Made by a program: the position numbers and the translations under genes | Shown: positions 16,270-25,416 of the stretch, one piece after another | Position numbering within the stretch: position 1 is the stretch's first letter | How the letters are laid out: every line of letters begins with the position of its first letter | Assembly (NCBI RefSeq): GCF_002119425.1 | Contig: NZ_MDSU01000001.1 | Coordinates: forward strand, 1-64,000 | Direction: 5' to 3' | Source of the DNA: Desulfurella amilsii | GTDB lineage: Bacteria > Campylobacterota_A > Desulfurellia > Desulfurellales > Desulfurellaceae | Length of the DNA: 64,000 nt | The notes under the pieces: model-generated | Databases searched by the model: none | What the model saw: the letters and a program-made list of their open reading frames with translations, nothing else | What the model was told of the DNA's origin: nothing

Positions 16270-16279
16270 GCTTTTTTTA
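16197..16279 (+). terminator. hairpin pair with intrinsic terminator between folK and panB
   Basis: Terminator: AAGCTCAAATGT (16242-16253) pairs perfectly with ACATTTGAGCTT (16262-16273), followed by a T-rich run. Upstream, AAAG-A-CTCC/GGAGCTTT (16197-16217) forms a second hairpin whose 3' arm GAGCTTT (16211-16217) could instead pair with AAAGCTC (16241-16247), the 5' side of the terminator. This could be a plain terminator or a conditional one for panBCD, since it ends only 10 bases before the panB Shine-Dalgarno and no promoter fits between. Confidence 0.7.
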
Positions 16280-16297
16280 TTTAAGGAGGGATTTTTA

Positions 16298-17092
16298 ATG
16301 AAAATGACAGTACCTAAATTTGTTGGGATGAAATCAAAAGAAAAAATAACTATGATTACTGCCTATGACTACACGCAGGCAAAAATTGCAGACGAAGCTG
16401 GTGTTGATTCTATATTAGTTGGCGATTCACTAAGTATGGTAATGCAGGGAAACAATTCTACGCTCCCTGTGAGTTTGGAAGAGATGATATACCATGGCAA
16501 GATTGTAAAAAAAGGTATAAATAATGCTTTATTGATAGTAGATATGCCTTTTATGAGCTACCAAGCTTCACTTGAGCAAGCTTTAGTAAGTGCTGGCAGA
16601 ATTCTGAAAGAAACGCTTTGCGATGCAGTCAAACTTGAAGGGGGGCAAGAATTTGCTCAAACCGTTAACAAATTGGTTACAAGCGGCATACCGGTGGTTG
16701 GCCATTTAGGTCTAACACCTCAATCAATAAATATTTTTGGTTCATATGCTGTTAGAGCAAAGACTAAGGAGCAAGCGGAAAAACTTATTCAAGATGCGCT
16801 TTCGTTAGAGCAAGCAGGTGCATTTGCAGTCGTTTTGGAAGCAATACCTTTAGGGATTGCACGTGAAATTACACAGAGACTCAAAATACCTACAATTGGT
16901 ATTGGAGCAGGTTTGCACTGTGATGGGCAGGTACTTGTGTTTCATGATATGCTTGGGCTTTTTGATGATTTTAAGCCAAAGTTTGTAAAAAGATATGCCC
17001 ATTTGAAGCAGGATGCAATAAGTAGTATTAAAGATTATATAAAAGAAGTAAAAAATAGTGAATTTCCCACACTGGAGTATTCTTATGAGTGA
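16298..17092 (+). CDS. panB: 3-methyl-2-oxobutanoate hydroxymethyltransferase
   Basis: A 264-residue PanB, which adds a hydroxymethyl group from methylene-tetrahydrofolate to 2-oxoisovalerate to give ketopantoate. Seen: MITAYDYTQAKIADEAGVD, the Mg-binding VGDSLSMVM, LLIVDMPFMSY, KLEGGQ, GHLGLTPQS, FAVVLEAIP, and IGIGAGLHCDGQVLVFHDMLG. ATG 16298 has AAGGAGGG 7 bases upstream; the longer frame begins inside the terminator hairpin. The gene ends overlapping panC by 8 bases. Folate supply from folK just upstream gives a metabolic link. Confidence 0.95.
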   Translation: MKMTVPKFVGMKSKEKITMITAYDYTQAKIADEAGVDSILVGDSLSMVMQGNNSTLPVSLEEMIYHGKIVKKGINNALLIVDMPFMSYQASLEQALVSAGRILKETLCDAVKLEGGQEFAQTVNKLVTSGIPVVGHLGLTPQSINIFGSYAVRAKTKEQAEKLIQDALSLEQAGAFAVVLEAIPLGIAREITQRLKIPTIGIGAGLHCDGQVLVFHDMLGLFDDFKPKFVKRYAHLKQDAISSIKDYIKEVKNSEFPTLEYSYE

Positions 17093-17930
17093 AGTAATAA
17101 CTTCGATTAATCAAATGAAAGAATTTTCCAAAAAGGCCGTTTTATCCCAAAAAAGCATAGGTTTTATTCCTACTATGGGCTATCTTCATGATGGTCATTT
17201 GTCTTTAATCAAAAAAGCGCGCAATGAAAATGATATTATTATAGTAAGCATTTTTGTAAATCCTTTGCAATTTGCACCAAGCGAAGATTTCAACGCGTAC
17301 CCGAGAGATTTTGAGAAAGATAGGCTTTCGTGTGACCAAAATGGTGTAGATGTAATATTTTATCCAGGTTATGAAGACATGTATCCTCAAGATTATCAAA
17401 CATTCACAGAAGTTTCTTTTTTAAGCAAACCGCTTGAGGGCACATCAAGACCAACGCATTTTAAAGGTGTAACAACAATTGTTTTAAAGTTGTTTAATAT
17501 CGTAAAGCCCACAAGGGCTTACTTTGGCAAGAAAGATGCTCAACAGCTCATTATTATAAAAAAGATGGTTGAAGATTTAAACCTAGATGTAGAAATTGTA
17601 CCTTGTGAAATTAAAAGGGGTGTTGACGGTTTGGCCTTAAGTTCAAGGAATGTCTATTTAAACGCCAAAGAACGCGCTCAAGCAATTTGCTTAAAAAAAG
17701 CGCTTGATAAGGCTAAAGAATTGATTGACGCAAAAATACTTGATTCTAAAACTATTATTCAAAGCATGAGGGATGTAATAAACTCTAATGATTTAGCTAG
17801 TATTGACTACATCAGTATAAATTCTATAGATTGTTTGTCTGAGTTAAATGAGGTTGTTTTGGGTAAAACTTTAATATCGCTGGCTGTTTTTTTTGGGAAA
17901 ACAAGGCTAATAGATAACATATGGATTTAG
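17085..17930 (+). CDS. panC: pantothenate synthetase (pantoate--beta-alanine ligase)
   Basis: A 281-residue PanC joining pantoate and beta-alanine with ATP. Family motifs: [17 protein letters not shown] with the nucleotide-binding [36 protein letters not shown] (here [12 protein letters not shown]), and [10 protein letters not shown]. The ATG at 17085 overlaps the panB stop, giving translational coupling. Followed by panD after 8 bases. Confidence 0.95.
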   Translation: MSEVITSINQMKEFSKKAVLSQKSIGFIPTMGYLHDGHLSLIKKARNENDIIIVSIFVNPLQFAPSEDFNAYPRDFEKDRLSCDQNGVDVIFYPGYEDMYPQDYQTFTEVSFLSKPLEGTSRPTHFKGVTTIVLKLFNIVKPTRAYFGKKDAQQLIIIKKMVEDLNLDVEIVPCEIKRGVDGLALSSRNVYLNAKERAQAICLKKALDKAKELIDAKILDSKTIIQSMRDVINSNDLASIDYISINSIDCLSELNEVVLGKTLISLAVFFGKTRLIDNIWI

Positions 17931-17938
17931 GAGGAATT

Positions 17939-18304
17939 ATGCTTAGAAATATGCTTATTGGTAAAATTCATAGAGCTACAGTTACTCAGGCGGATTTGCA
18001 CTATATAGGTAGTATTACAATAGATGAAGACTTAATGGAAGCTGCAAACATGAAGGAGTACGAGTATGTGCACATATGGAATATAGATAACGGTGAGAGG
18101 TTTCAAACCTACACGATAAAAGGCAAAAGGGGCTCTGGCGTGATCTGCTTAAATGGTGCAGCAGCGCGTAAAGTAGCGGTAGGTGACAAAATAATTATAG
18201 CCGCATTTGGTTTAGTGGATGATAGGCAAGCAGATGCTATTGTGCCAAAAGTAGTAATAGTTGACAAAGATAATAAAATTGTAGAAAAGTACGAAGGCGT
18301 TTAA
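17939..18304 (+). CDS. panD: aspartate 1-decarboxylase (pyruvoyl-dependent)
   Basis: A 121-residue PanD proenzyme that makes beta-alanine from aspartate. The self-cleavage site Gly24-Ser25 lies in HYIGSITID, and cleavage would leave a pyruvoyl group on Ser25. Also seen: RATVT near 12-16, the conserved GERFQTYTI and [13 protein letters not shown] blocks. ATG 17939 follows AGGAGG by 5 bases. With panB and panC it completes pantothenate synthesis from ketoisovalerate and aspartate, apart from ketopantoate reductase, which is not in the window. Confidence 0.95.
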   Translation: MLRNMLIGKIHRATVTQADLHYIGSITIDEDLMEAANMKEYEYVHIWNIDNGERFQTYTIKGKRGSGVICLNGAAARKVAVGDKIIIAAFGLVDDRQADAIVPKVVIVDKDNKIVEKYEGV

Positions 18305-18383
18305 AATAGTTACTAAATAAAAGCTTATAAATCTATAAAATTAACAATTTTGCAAGCCGCAATTAGCATATTTTAATATTTTC

Positions 18384-18412
18384 TTGACATAATTTTTATT
18401 TTTAATTAACAT
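18384..18412 (+). promoter_or_regulatory. promoter of the broken lactate permease gene
   Basis: -35 TTGACA at 18384-18389, 17-base spacer, TAACAT at 18407-18412 as -10. It has outlived the gene it serves or now drives fbp. Confidence 0.5.
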
Positions 18413-18438
18413 AGGCAAAACACTACAATGTGGGAGTT

Positions 18439-19576
18439 ATGGATTTTTTTATTGCAATTTCGCCTATATTGATAGTTTTAGTTGGAATGTTTGTGTTCAA
18501 TCGCTATGGAACTTTTGTATCCATTCTTGGCTGGCTATTTTGCGTAGTTATTGCCATTTATTATTTTAAAACACCATTTAGTGTGGCAATAGGAGCAACA
18601 TTAATGGGCATTGTAAAAGCCTTGGGCATATCTTTGGCAGTGATTTTTACAATGTTTTTAATCTTTTTAGTGAGCGAAACAAAGGCTTTATTAAGGATTA
18701 TTGATTACATTAAAGATATAACATCCAATAAAGAAGAACAAACTATATTTTTGGGTATGGGTTTTGGTAGTTTGTCTAAAGCACTTGGTATGGTTACACC
18801 TGCTATATTTCCGCTAATATTTAGGTTACTAGGGTTTAGCCATAGTAGCTGCTATTGCAATAAGTATCCTTTGTTATGATCCGCTTACTTCATTTGCCTT
18901 GTTTTCTATACCTATTACGCTGCCTGCAAAAGTTGCTATGAGCTTTGGTATAAAACCGCAAAGAAGATTTAAATATTTTATCAAGTGTGTGGTTTTTAAT
19001 AATGGTAGTTTCGATATCGTCAATTTTTATTCTAAAACCTACAGTAAATCAACTTAATAATGTTGTTAAGTTGTGGTTGAAAAGGATTTGGGGGCCATTT
19101 TTAGCTTATTTGCTTTTTTTAGCGTTGCCTATATTATGGCGTGGTATGGTATGGGTGTTATAGGTGGAAAATTGTTACCAACAGCAAGTTTTGCACACAA
19201 CAATATGGATATTATTATCGCACAAAGCTTTGCGCATAGTTTTGGCTCATTTTACCCATTAATAGCGCCATTCTTGGGTTTAATTGAAGCGGTTGTAGGT
19301 GGTAGTGCCACTGCATCTAATGTTTTATTTGCAAAAATTCAATGGGAGGCTACAATATCAACTGTAGGGATAAATTCATTTATGTGGATTTATGCGGCCC
19401 ATGCTGTAGGAGGTGGTATAGCATCAGCTATTACGCCATCAAAAATTACAAACGCCGCAGCTACAATTGGCGTTGGTGGCAAAGAAGAAGCTCAATTTAT
19501 CAAGGCAACAATTTTGCCAGTACTTTTTATGTGTTTACTAGTTGGGATTTTGTCTATGATATTCTTATATTTGTAA
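18439..19576 (+). pseudogene. lctP: L-lactate permease (LctP family), frameshifted
   Basis: Three frames together spell a membrane transporter of the lactate permease family, but none is complete. Frame 1 (from ATG 18439) gives the N-terminal helices up to LIFRLLGF; the sense then continues in a second frame (VAAIAISILCYDPLTSFALF), a third frame (LNILSSVWFLIMVVSI), and finally from about 19075 a frame with AYIMAWYGMG, GSATASNVLF, NAAATIGVGGKEE to the end. At least three shifts fall near 18830, 18965 and 19070. The total (about 380 codons) is also shorter than the 500-550 of intact LctP, so deletions have occurred. Sequencing error is an alternative for single shifts, but hardly for the missing length. 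Confidence 0.75.
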
Positions 19577-19592
19577 AATTAGGAGGTGAATT

Positions 19593-20564
19593 ATGGCTTT
19601 GATGAACTTAAGTAGGTTTATATTAGAAGAACAAAGGCGATTCAAGGAAGCAACAGGTGATTTTACAATCATTTTGGAGCAAATTGCCTTTGCTTCAAAA
19701 ATCATAGCAAGAGAGGTAAATAAAGCTGGTTTGGTAAATATTTTAGGCAGTCTAGAAACCCAAAATGTGTTTGGTGAAACCCAACAAAAACTCGATGTAT
19801 TTGCCAATCAAAAAATGATTGAGGCTCTAGAGCACATAGGCAAAGTGTGTGCTATGGCTTCTGAAGAAGTTGAAACTGCCATAGAAATACCTAGTAAGTA
19901 TCAAAAAGGCAAATATGTTGTGGTATTTGACCCACTTGATGGATCTTCCAATATAGATGTGAATGTCAGCATTGGTACAATTTTTGGTATTTTTAGAAAA
20001 AAAGAAGAAGAATGTTTGTTGGTGGATAATCTATTACAAAAAGGGAGAGATTTAATTGCTGCTGGCTATGTTGTGTATGGTTCTTCTACTATGTTTGTGT
20101 ATTGTGCAGGCAGCACTGTCAATGGTTTTACGCTAGATCCTAGTGTGGGTGAGTTTTTGCTATCGCACCCTAATATCAAAACACCTCAAAAGGGCAATAT
20201 ATATAGTGTAAATGAAGCAAATTCAAACAAGTGGGACAAAAAGGTACGAGAATACATTGAAACTTTAAAAAGTGAAGGATATACATCACGCTATATTGGC
20301 TCACTTGTGTCAGATTTTCATAGAAATCTACTAAAAGGTGGTGTATTTTTATATCCAGCAGACGAAAAGAACAAAAAAGGAAAACTAAGGCTATTATACG
20401 AAGCCTTCCCTCTTTCTTACATAGTTGAACATGCTGGCGGTGCATCTTGCGATGGCACAATTGATATATTAGATAAAGTTCCGCAAACACTTCATGATAG
20501 GACTCCGCTTATTATAGGTTCAAAACATGAAGTGGATTTATTTAAGAAGGTTATGGTTTCGTAG
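19593..20564 (+). CDS. fbp: fructose-1,6-bisphosphatase, class I
   Basis: A 323-residue class I FBPase of gluconeogenesis. The metal- and substrate-binding block FDPLDGSSNIDVN is at 112-124, with the conserved Glu pair in ASEEVE at 89-94; KLDVFANQKM and the C-terminal GGASCDG and PLIIGSKHEV follow. Start ATG 19593 is preceded by AGGAGGTGAA. It sits directly behind the broken permease and converges on kdsB with a 14-base overlap of their ends, with no terminator visible between them. Confidence 0.95.
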   Translation: MALMNLSRFILEEQRRFKEATGDFTIILEQIAFASKIIAREVNKAGLVNILGSLETQNVFGETQQKLDVFANQKMIEALEHIGKVCAMASEEVETAIEIPSKYQKGKYVVVFDPLDGSSNIDVNVSIGTIFGIFRKKEEECLLVDNLLQKGRDLIAAGYVVYGSSTMFVYCAGSTVNGFTLDPSVGEFLLSHPNIKTPQKGNIYSVNEANSNKWDKKVREYIETLKSEGYTSRYIGSLVSDFHRNLLKGGVFLYPADEKNKKGKLRLLYEAFPLSYIVEHAGGASCDGTIDILDKVPQTLHDRTPLIIGSKHEVDLFKKVMVS

Positions 20565-21270
20565 AGTTAACGTATTGCTCAAATAATTGCAAGTCTTCTT
20601 TTGTATCTATACCAATAAAGTGCCCAGAAGAGGTAAGTACGCCAATTTTTATCGAATGATCCAGGGCTCTTAGTTGTTCCAATTTTTCGGCTAACTCTAA
20701 AGCAGTAGGTTTTTGATTGTGTAAAAAAAGAAGGGTATCTTTGTCGTAAACATAAATACCAATGTGTTTTAAATAATTATCGTAGAAGTTAGCGTTATAT
20801 GGTATTTTAGAGCGTGAAAAATACAATGCAAAGTTGTTTTTATCAATAACAACTTTTACATCGTTTACATTATCTGCGCACTCGTTGCATTTTACAGCCA
20901 ATGTCGCCATTTGTAGTTTTTTTTCTGTAAAAAAGTTTATCAACTCATCTATCATGTTTGCATCTATTAAAGGCTCATCACCTTGCACATTGACAATAAT
21001 ATCGTAATCTTTATCTGCTATAAAGTGAGCAATTCTATCTGTACCGCTTGAGAAGGTTCCTTCTACAAGGTAGGCATTGCCTCCTATGTTTTCTATAGTT
21101 TCTTTTATTTCCAAAGAATCGGTTAAAACTGCGTTAAAATTAGCTAGTTTAGAATTCTTAACGCCCAAATACGTCCACTCAATAATAGTTTTGTCTTTAA
21201 CTTTGGCAAGGAGTTTTTTTGGAAAACGCGTTGAACCCAGTCTTGCTGGTATTAAAACCGCTATATTCAT
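20551..21270 (-). CDS. kdsB: 3-deoxy-manno-octulosonate cytidylyltransferase
   Basis: A 239-residue KdsB, which activates Kdo as CMP-Kdo for lipopolysaccharide. Nucleotidyltransferase motif IPARLGSTRFPKKLL at the N terminus, VQGDEPL, FSRSKIPYN, KHIGIYVYDK and the closing GIDTKEDL. Together with the heptose kinase gene upstream (4-base overlap) it shows the cell makes an inner-core LPS. Last gene of the long minus-strand run. Confidence 0.95.
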   Translation of the reverse strand: MNIAVLIPARLGSTRFPKKLLAKVKDKTIIEWTYLGVKNSKLANFNAVLTDSLEIKETIENIGGNAYLVEGTFSSGTDRIAHFIADKDYDIIVNVQGDEPLIDANMIDELINFFTEKKLQMATLAVKCNECADNVNDVKVVIDKNNFALYFSRSKIPYNANFYDNYLKHIGIYVYDKDTLLFLHNQKPTALELAEKLEQLRALDHSIKIGVLTSSGHFIGIDTKEDLQLFEQYVNSTKP

Positions 21271-22193
21271 AAATATTCCTTTATTTCTTCAAATTTAACA
21301 CTTGATGTACCGCGTTTTCCAACAACAATAGATGCGGCAATGCTTGAGAGCTTTACTGCTTTTATAGGTTCAAAACCTAAAGCAAAGCACATTGTTGAAA
21401 CAGCAATGACTGTGTCCCCAGCGCCTGTTACATCATAGACTTCTTTAGCCAAAGCTTTTTCATGACAAACAAGTCCTTTTTCTGAAAAAAGTGTCATACC
21501 ATTTTCACCTTGTGTCACAAGCAAATACTTGCATTTTGTATTTTTAATTATCTCATACGCAGCTTTTTTTAAGTCATTATCGTTTTGTATTTCTACTTTG
21601 CTCATATCTTGTGTTTCTTTTAGGTTTGGGGTTATTAAATCCACGTTTTTATACATTTTTGTATGATTTACTTTTGGGTCTACGCTTATGAATTTATCAA
21701 ATTTATTCCTTAAGTCTTCTATCAGTTTAGCAGAAATTACGCCTTTGCCATAATCAGATATAATAATTGCGTCGATGTGTTCTTTTTCAAGTGTTTTTAA
21801 AATTTCGCTTTTTGCTTTGGAATCTATAGGCTGTTTTAGTTCTCTATCAACCCTAACAATTTGTTGAGAGTGTGCTACAATACGGGTTTTTTTCGTTGTA
21901 ATACGATTTAGCTCGATAAGTTTTGTATTAATGTTTTCATTTTCGCAGAGTTTTTTAAAAGTGTTTGCCGATTCGTCCTTGCCAATACAACCAATTAAGT
22001 ATACATTGACACCTAGATCTCTTAAGTTTTTTGCAACATTCGCAGCGCCGCCTAAATAAAATTTTTCATCTTTTACATTTAAAACTGGTACAGGCGCTTC
22101 AGGCGATATTCTATCAACATTCCCAAATATATAGTGATCAAGCATTACATCACCAATAACAGCTATTTTTAAGCGGTTTATTTTTTCGATCAT
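21267..22193 (-). CDS. hldE: D-glycero-beta-D-manno-heptose-7-phosphate kinase (HldE kinase domain, RfaE1)
   Basis: A 308-residue PfkB-family sugar kinase. VIGDVMLDHYIFGNVDRISPEAP at the start is diagnostic of the RfaE domain I; GGAANVAKNLRDLG and the C-terminal anion hole/base DVTGAGDTV follow. In enterobacteria this domain is fused to an adenylyltransferase (domain II); here it stands alone, and no domain II gene is in the window. Part of ADP-heptose synthesis. Tightly packed between a PilZ gene and kdsB. Confidence 0.92.
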   Translation of the reverse strand: MIEKINRLKIAVIGDVMLDHYIFGNVDRISPEAPVPVLNVKDEKFYLGGAANVAKNLRDLGVNVYLIGCIGKDESANTFKKLCENENINTKLIELNRITTKKTRIVAHSQQIVRVDRELKQPIDSKAKSEILKTLEKEHIDAIIISDYGKGVISAKLIEDLRNKFDKFISVDPKVNHTKMYKNVDLITPNLKETQDMSKVEIQNDNDLKKAAYEIIKNTKCKYLLVTQGENGMTLFSEKGLVCHEKALAKEVYDVTGAGDTVIAVSTMCFALGFEPIKAVKLSSIAASIVVGKRGTSSVKFEEIKEYL

Positions 22194-22194
22194 T

Positions 22195-22875
22195 TTATCC
22201 CCTTTGCATGCGCAAAAATTCCATTTGTTTTTTTAAACAAAATCTTATTAAAAAGTCTTTGTCTTTTTGGTTAATATCTTCAAATTTTAATCCATAATGA
22301 AAGGTTGATTTATCAATCTCTGATCTGCGCACTATTGTGGCATCTAAATTAAACGTTTGGTTTTCTAATGTAAACTCAATAATAATATGCTTGTTGAGCT
22401 CAAGATACTCATTAAGTGATATTTTAGCACCAGATGCGCTTAGGCTTAGAATGCTTGTTTGTCTTGTTTGTCTTGTTTGTAGTTGTTGGTTATGATCGTA
22501 AAAGTAACATTTTGCATTAATCAAAACATCCACTCTAAAGTTTTCTCTAAATTCATATTTGTAAAATTCCGTTGGCTTGCTTATTTTATAGAGTGTTTTA
22601 TCGTCTTTTATTACCTGCAAAACCTTTGTTTCAAATCCTACCCTTATATTTTTTTTTGATATACAGCTTATTGTTACAGAATCACCTGCCCTTAAAAAAG
22701 CTGCTCTGCCTAAAGAATCTGTGGGAAGCAGTATGTAAAAATGATTGTCATCTTCATCATACACATATGAGTAGTAAACACCTCTATAGTCTCCGCTTGG
22801 TATTTCTAAGCTAATATTTTGACCTACATCAATAATTTCTTTTATGTTTTTTGCAAATACTTTTTCTTTTTCCAT
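22195..22875 (-). CDS. PilZ-domain protein with YcgR-like N-terminal domain
   Basis: A 226-residue protein. Residues 1-95 resemble the YcgR N-domain (flagellar brake family), 100-220 form a PilZ domain. The c-di-GMP-binding RxxxR motif appears as RENFR; the second motif D/N-x-S-x-x-G reads SLSASG, so its acidic residue is replaced by Ser. A Gln-Thr-Arg repeat (QTRQTRQT), encoded by a 9-base tandem repeat, lies between the two motifs. It may act as a c-di-GMP effector; the window also encodes a diguanylate cyclase. Whether it brakes flagella is inference. Confidence 0.75.
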   Translation of the reverse strand: MEKEKVFAKNIKEIIDVGQNISLEIPSGDYRGVYYSYVYDEDDNHFYILLPTDSLGRAAFLRAGDSVTISCISKKNIRVGFETKVLQVIKDDKTLYKISKPTEFYKYEFRENFRVDVLINAKCYFYDHNQQLQTRQTRQTSILSLSASGAKISLNEYLELNKHIIIEFTLENQTFNLDATIVRRSEIDKSTFHYGLKFEDINQKDKDFLIRFCLKKQMEFLRMQRG

Positions 22876-22878
22876 AAA

Positions 22879-25416
22879 TTACGATAGAATCTCATAAAGT
22901 TTGGCTTTAATTAAATCAATGAATTTGTTGTCGTAAATTTTTTTGAAGTTAGATGACAAAACATAGAATGTATCCACTGCCACTTCCCCTTTTGTATCTA
23001 TAATAATCGAACCAATAAAAATTTCCAAGTCTTTAAATACTTTTGTAATATCATACAAAAGTCCCAACTTATCTGGTGCATGGATTCTAACAACGCTGAA
23101 AATATCGCTTTGATTATTATCCACTTCCACTTCAATGCGCTTTATAGACATTTCAATCTTTGTTTTTTCTAATCTATTTAAGAACTTATTTGAATTTTTT
23201 TGCGCGCATTCATCTAAAAAAGATTCATTTTGTTCGGATTTTTCAAACAACTCCATAATGTAATTTTCGTCTAAATTTTTATTGCTTGTTGTGAAAACAA
23301 CAATTGTATTATTTTTGTCTAAAGCGTAAGTTTTACCCAAAATAATGCTTGCATTTGCACAGAGCATAACGCCTGCAATTTTATTTATAAACCCTATTTT
23401 TTCTTTGGCAAAAACAAACAATCTGCCATATTCGTCTTTTTGCTCGATTAAAAAATTTATCTCCTTTTGAGATTGAGAGAATTTTTTTAAAAGCCTAAGT
23501 ATTGTTTGCTTGTCCATATCAAATATTAAATTATCTGGTATGCTATTTAAAAATTTCAACATGCTGTTCTCTTGAATTTGCTTTACAATATCTTTTTTCT
23601 TCTTTTTTGCATCTATCAAAAGCAATTCATTTTGATCTTTTTTCTCAAGAGACATTATTAGTTTTAAGTACAATGTTTCTAAAAGCTGCTCTTTCCACTT
23701 GCTCCATACATTATCATTTACCGCATTCATATCAGCATAAGTTAGCAATACAAGCAAATTTAGCACCCTTTTATCTTTTATTATATTTAGCACATTTAGT
23801 ACTGTTTTAGAATCATCGATGTCTTGATATGAAATAACCCTATTTATAAGCAAATGGTTTTTTATTAAAAAATAAAGGTCTTGTTTTAATTGTTCTCCTA
23901 AGCCAAACCTATCTGATATCTCCAGAGACATTTCAGCACCCAATATCTCGTGTTTTTGTTTTTTTAACTTGCCAATGTCGTGCAAAAGCACTGCAAATCT
24001 GATAAGAAATAAATCTCTTTCATTGAGTGATAAAAAAATATGCTGCAGCCTCATAATGAAAGCACTATCGGTTCTTTTGTTAAAAAGCTCATCTAAAAAA
24101 TACAAGGCTTGTAATGAGTGTTCATCCACGGTGTACTTATGGTACATACTATACTCGCTCAAGCAGTATATTTTTCCGAATTCTGGTATCAATTTATTTA
24201 ACAGGTTTGATTTATGCATTTGATAGATCTGTTTATAAATGGGTTTTGGAAAAGAAAATATCATCCTAAATAATTTGAATGTCAAGCTATCATTTTTTTG
24301 GCTTGTTATATTTGCAGTATTGATAGCGTGTATGGTTTCAAATGACAACGGAATACAGTAGTGAATACTGTAATAAAACAAAACTAAAATATTGTTGAGG
24401 TCTACCTCTCCAAAAAACTCTATAAAGTTGTTTACCGCTTTTGTTTTGCTATCTATTTCAAAAATTATAGGATTTTTGTTTTCGTTTACGTAGGCGCTAG
24501 TCTTATTAATAAGTTTTTCACATATGTCTTGCATTTTTCGAGCATAGTAATAATATTTTCGCATTAATCTTTCTTGAGCGCTAAAATATGAAGATGGGTA
24601 AAAAAGCATATCATTTGCAATGGCTTCCCTTAAATTTATATACAGTATGTCGTTTTTGCTGTTGGATACAAAATGCATAGCGTTTCTTAATCGCCATAAA
24701 AAGTAGAGTGCTGAGGTAAGTGTTTCGTAATCAAAATCAGTCATTAAGTTTTGTTTTTTCATATCCAAAGCATTTTTTGTGCCAAATATAGCTTTATAAA
24801 TCCATATTACGCTGTGGTAATCTCTAAGTCCACCCACACCTTCTTTAATATTAGGCTCTAAGACAAACACAGTATTACCATACTTTGTATGTCGTTTTTG
24901 GTAAGATTCAATTTTTGTTTTTACATAAGAGGTTTTATCTATCTCAATTATTTTTTTTAACACACACCCATAATGACAAAAAAGCTTTTGACTGCCACAT
25001 ACGTATTTACTATCCATTAATGATGTTTTGATCGTATCGTCTTTTTTTGAAAACTCATAACAATCCTTCAGTGTTCTAACCGTAACAGATGTGTCGTAGC
25101 CTAATTTATACAGTAAGTCAGATAGGTTTTTTGATAACTCTTCTATTGAATTATCAAGTTTGGTATATAATATCATTAGATCTATGTCAGAGTAGGGGTT
25201 TAGTTGATTCCTGCCATAACCGCCAAGCCCAATTATGCAATTTTGCTGGTTGTGTGAGAAATTCTTATAAAATTCTTGAATGAGTTCATCAACCCACCTA
25301 GAGTGTATTTTTAATACGCTCCTTCCACTTTTTGTTTTTTTATTTATCGCTCTGAGATGTTCGAATAAGATTTTTTTTTGATGTAATTTTTCAGTTATGA
25401 ATTCTGAAAAATTCAT
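22879..25416 (-). CDS. glnD: [protein-PII] uridylyltransferase/uridylyl-removing enzyme
   Basis: An 845-residue GlnD, the nitrogen sensor that uridylylates PII. Nucleotidyltransferase domain with GGYGRNQLNPYSDIDL at 65-80; linker containing GVGGLRDYH; HD domain with HDIGKLKKQKH at about 480; two C-terminal ACT domains (KIGFINKIAGVML and HAPDKLGLLYDITKVF). Same order and about the same length as the E. coli protein (890). It starts with an ATGA overlap on the HAD gene. Confidence 0.95.
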   Translation of the reverse strand: MNFSEFITEKLHQKKILFEHLRAINKKTKSGRSVLKIHSRWVDELIQEFYKNFSHNQQNCIIGLGGYGRNQLNPYSDIDLMILYTKLDNSIEELSKNLSDLLYKLGYDTSVTVRTLKDCYEFSKKDDTIKTSLMDSKYVCGSQKLFCHYGCVLKKIIEIDKTSYVKTKIESYQKRHTKYGNTVFVLEPNIKEGVGGLRDYHSVIWIYKAIFGTKNALDMKKQNLMTDFDYETLTSALYFLWRLRNAMHFVSNSKNDILYINLREAIANDMLFYPSSYFSAQERLMRKYYYYARKMQDICEKLINKTSAYVNENKNPIIFEIDSKTKAVNNFIEFFGEVDLNNILVLFYYSIHYCIPLSFETIHAINTANITSQKNDSLTFKLFRMIFSFPKPIYKQIYQMHKSNLLNKLIPEFGKIYCLSEYSMYHKYTVDEHSLQALYFLDELFNKRTDSAFIMRLQHIFLSLNERDLFLIRFAVLLHDIGKLKKQKHEILGAEMSLEISDRFGLGEQLKQDLYFLIKNHLLINRVISYQDIDDSKTVLNVLNIIKDKRVLNLLVLLTYADMNAVNDNVWSKWKEQLLETLYLKLIMSLEKKDQNELLLIDAKKKKKDIVKQIQENSMLKFLNSIPDNLIFDMDKQTILRLLKKFSQSQKEINFLIEQKDEYGRLFVFAKEKIGFINKIAGVMLCANASIILGKTYALDKNNTIVVFTTSNKNLDENYIMELFEKSEQNESFLDECAQKNSNKFLNRLEKTKIEMSIKRIEVEVDNNQSDIFSVVRIHAPDKLGLLYDITKVFKDLEIFIGSIIIDTKGEVAVDTFYVLSSNFKKIYDNKFIDLIKAKLYEILS

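Noticed and set aside
18305-18383. Possible gene or RNA after panD
   Set aside because: AT-rich, no frame and no stable hairpin; only the promoter beyond it is supportable.
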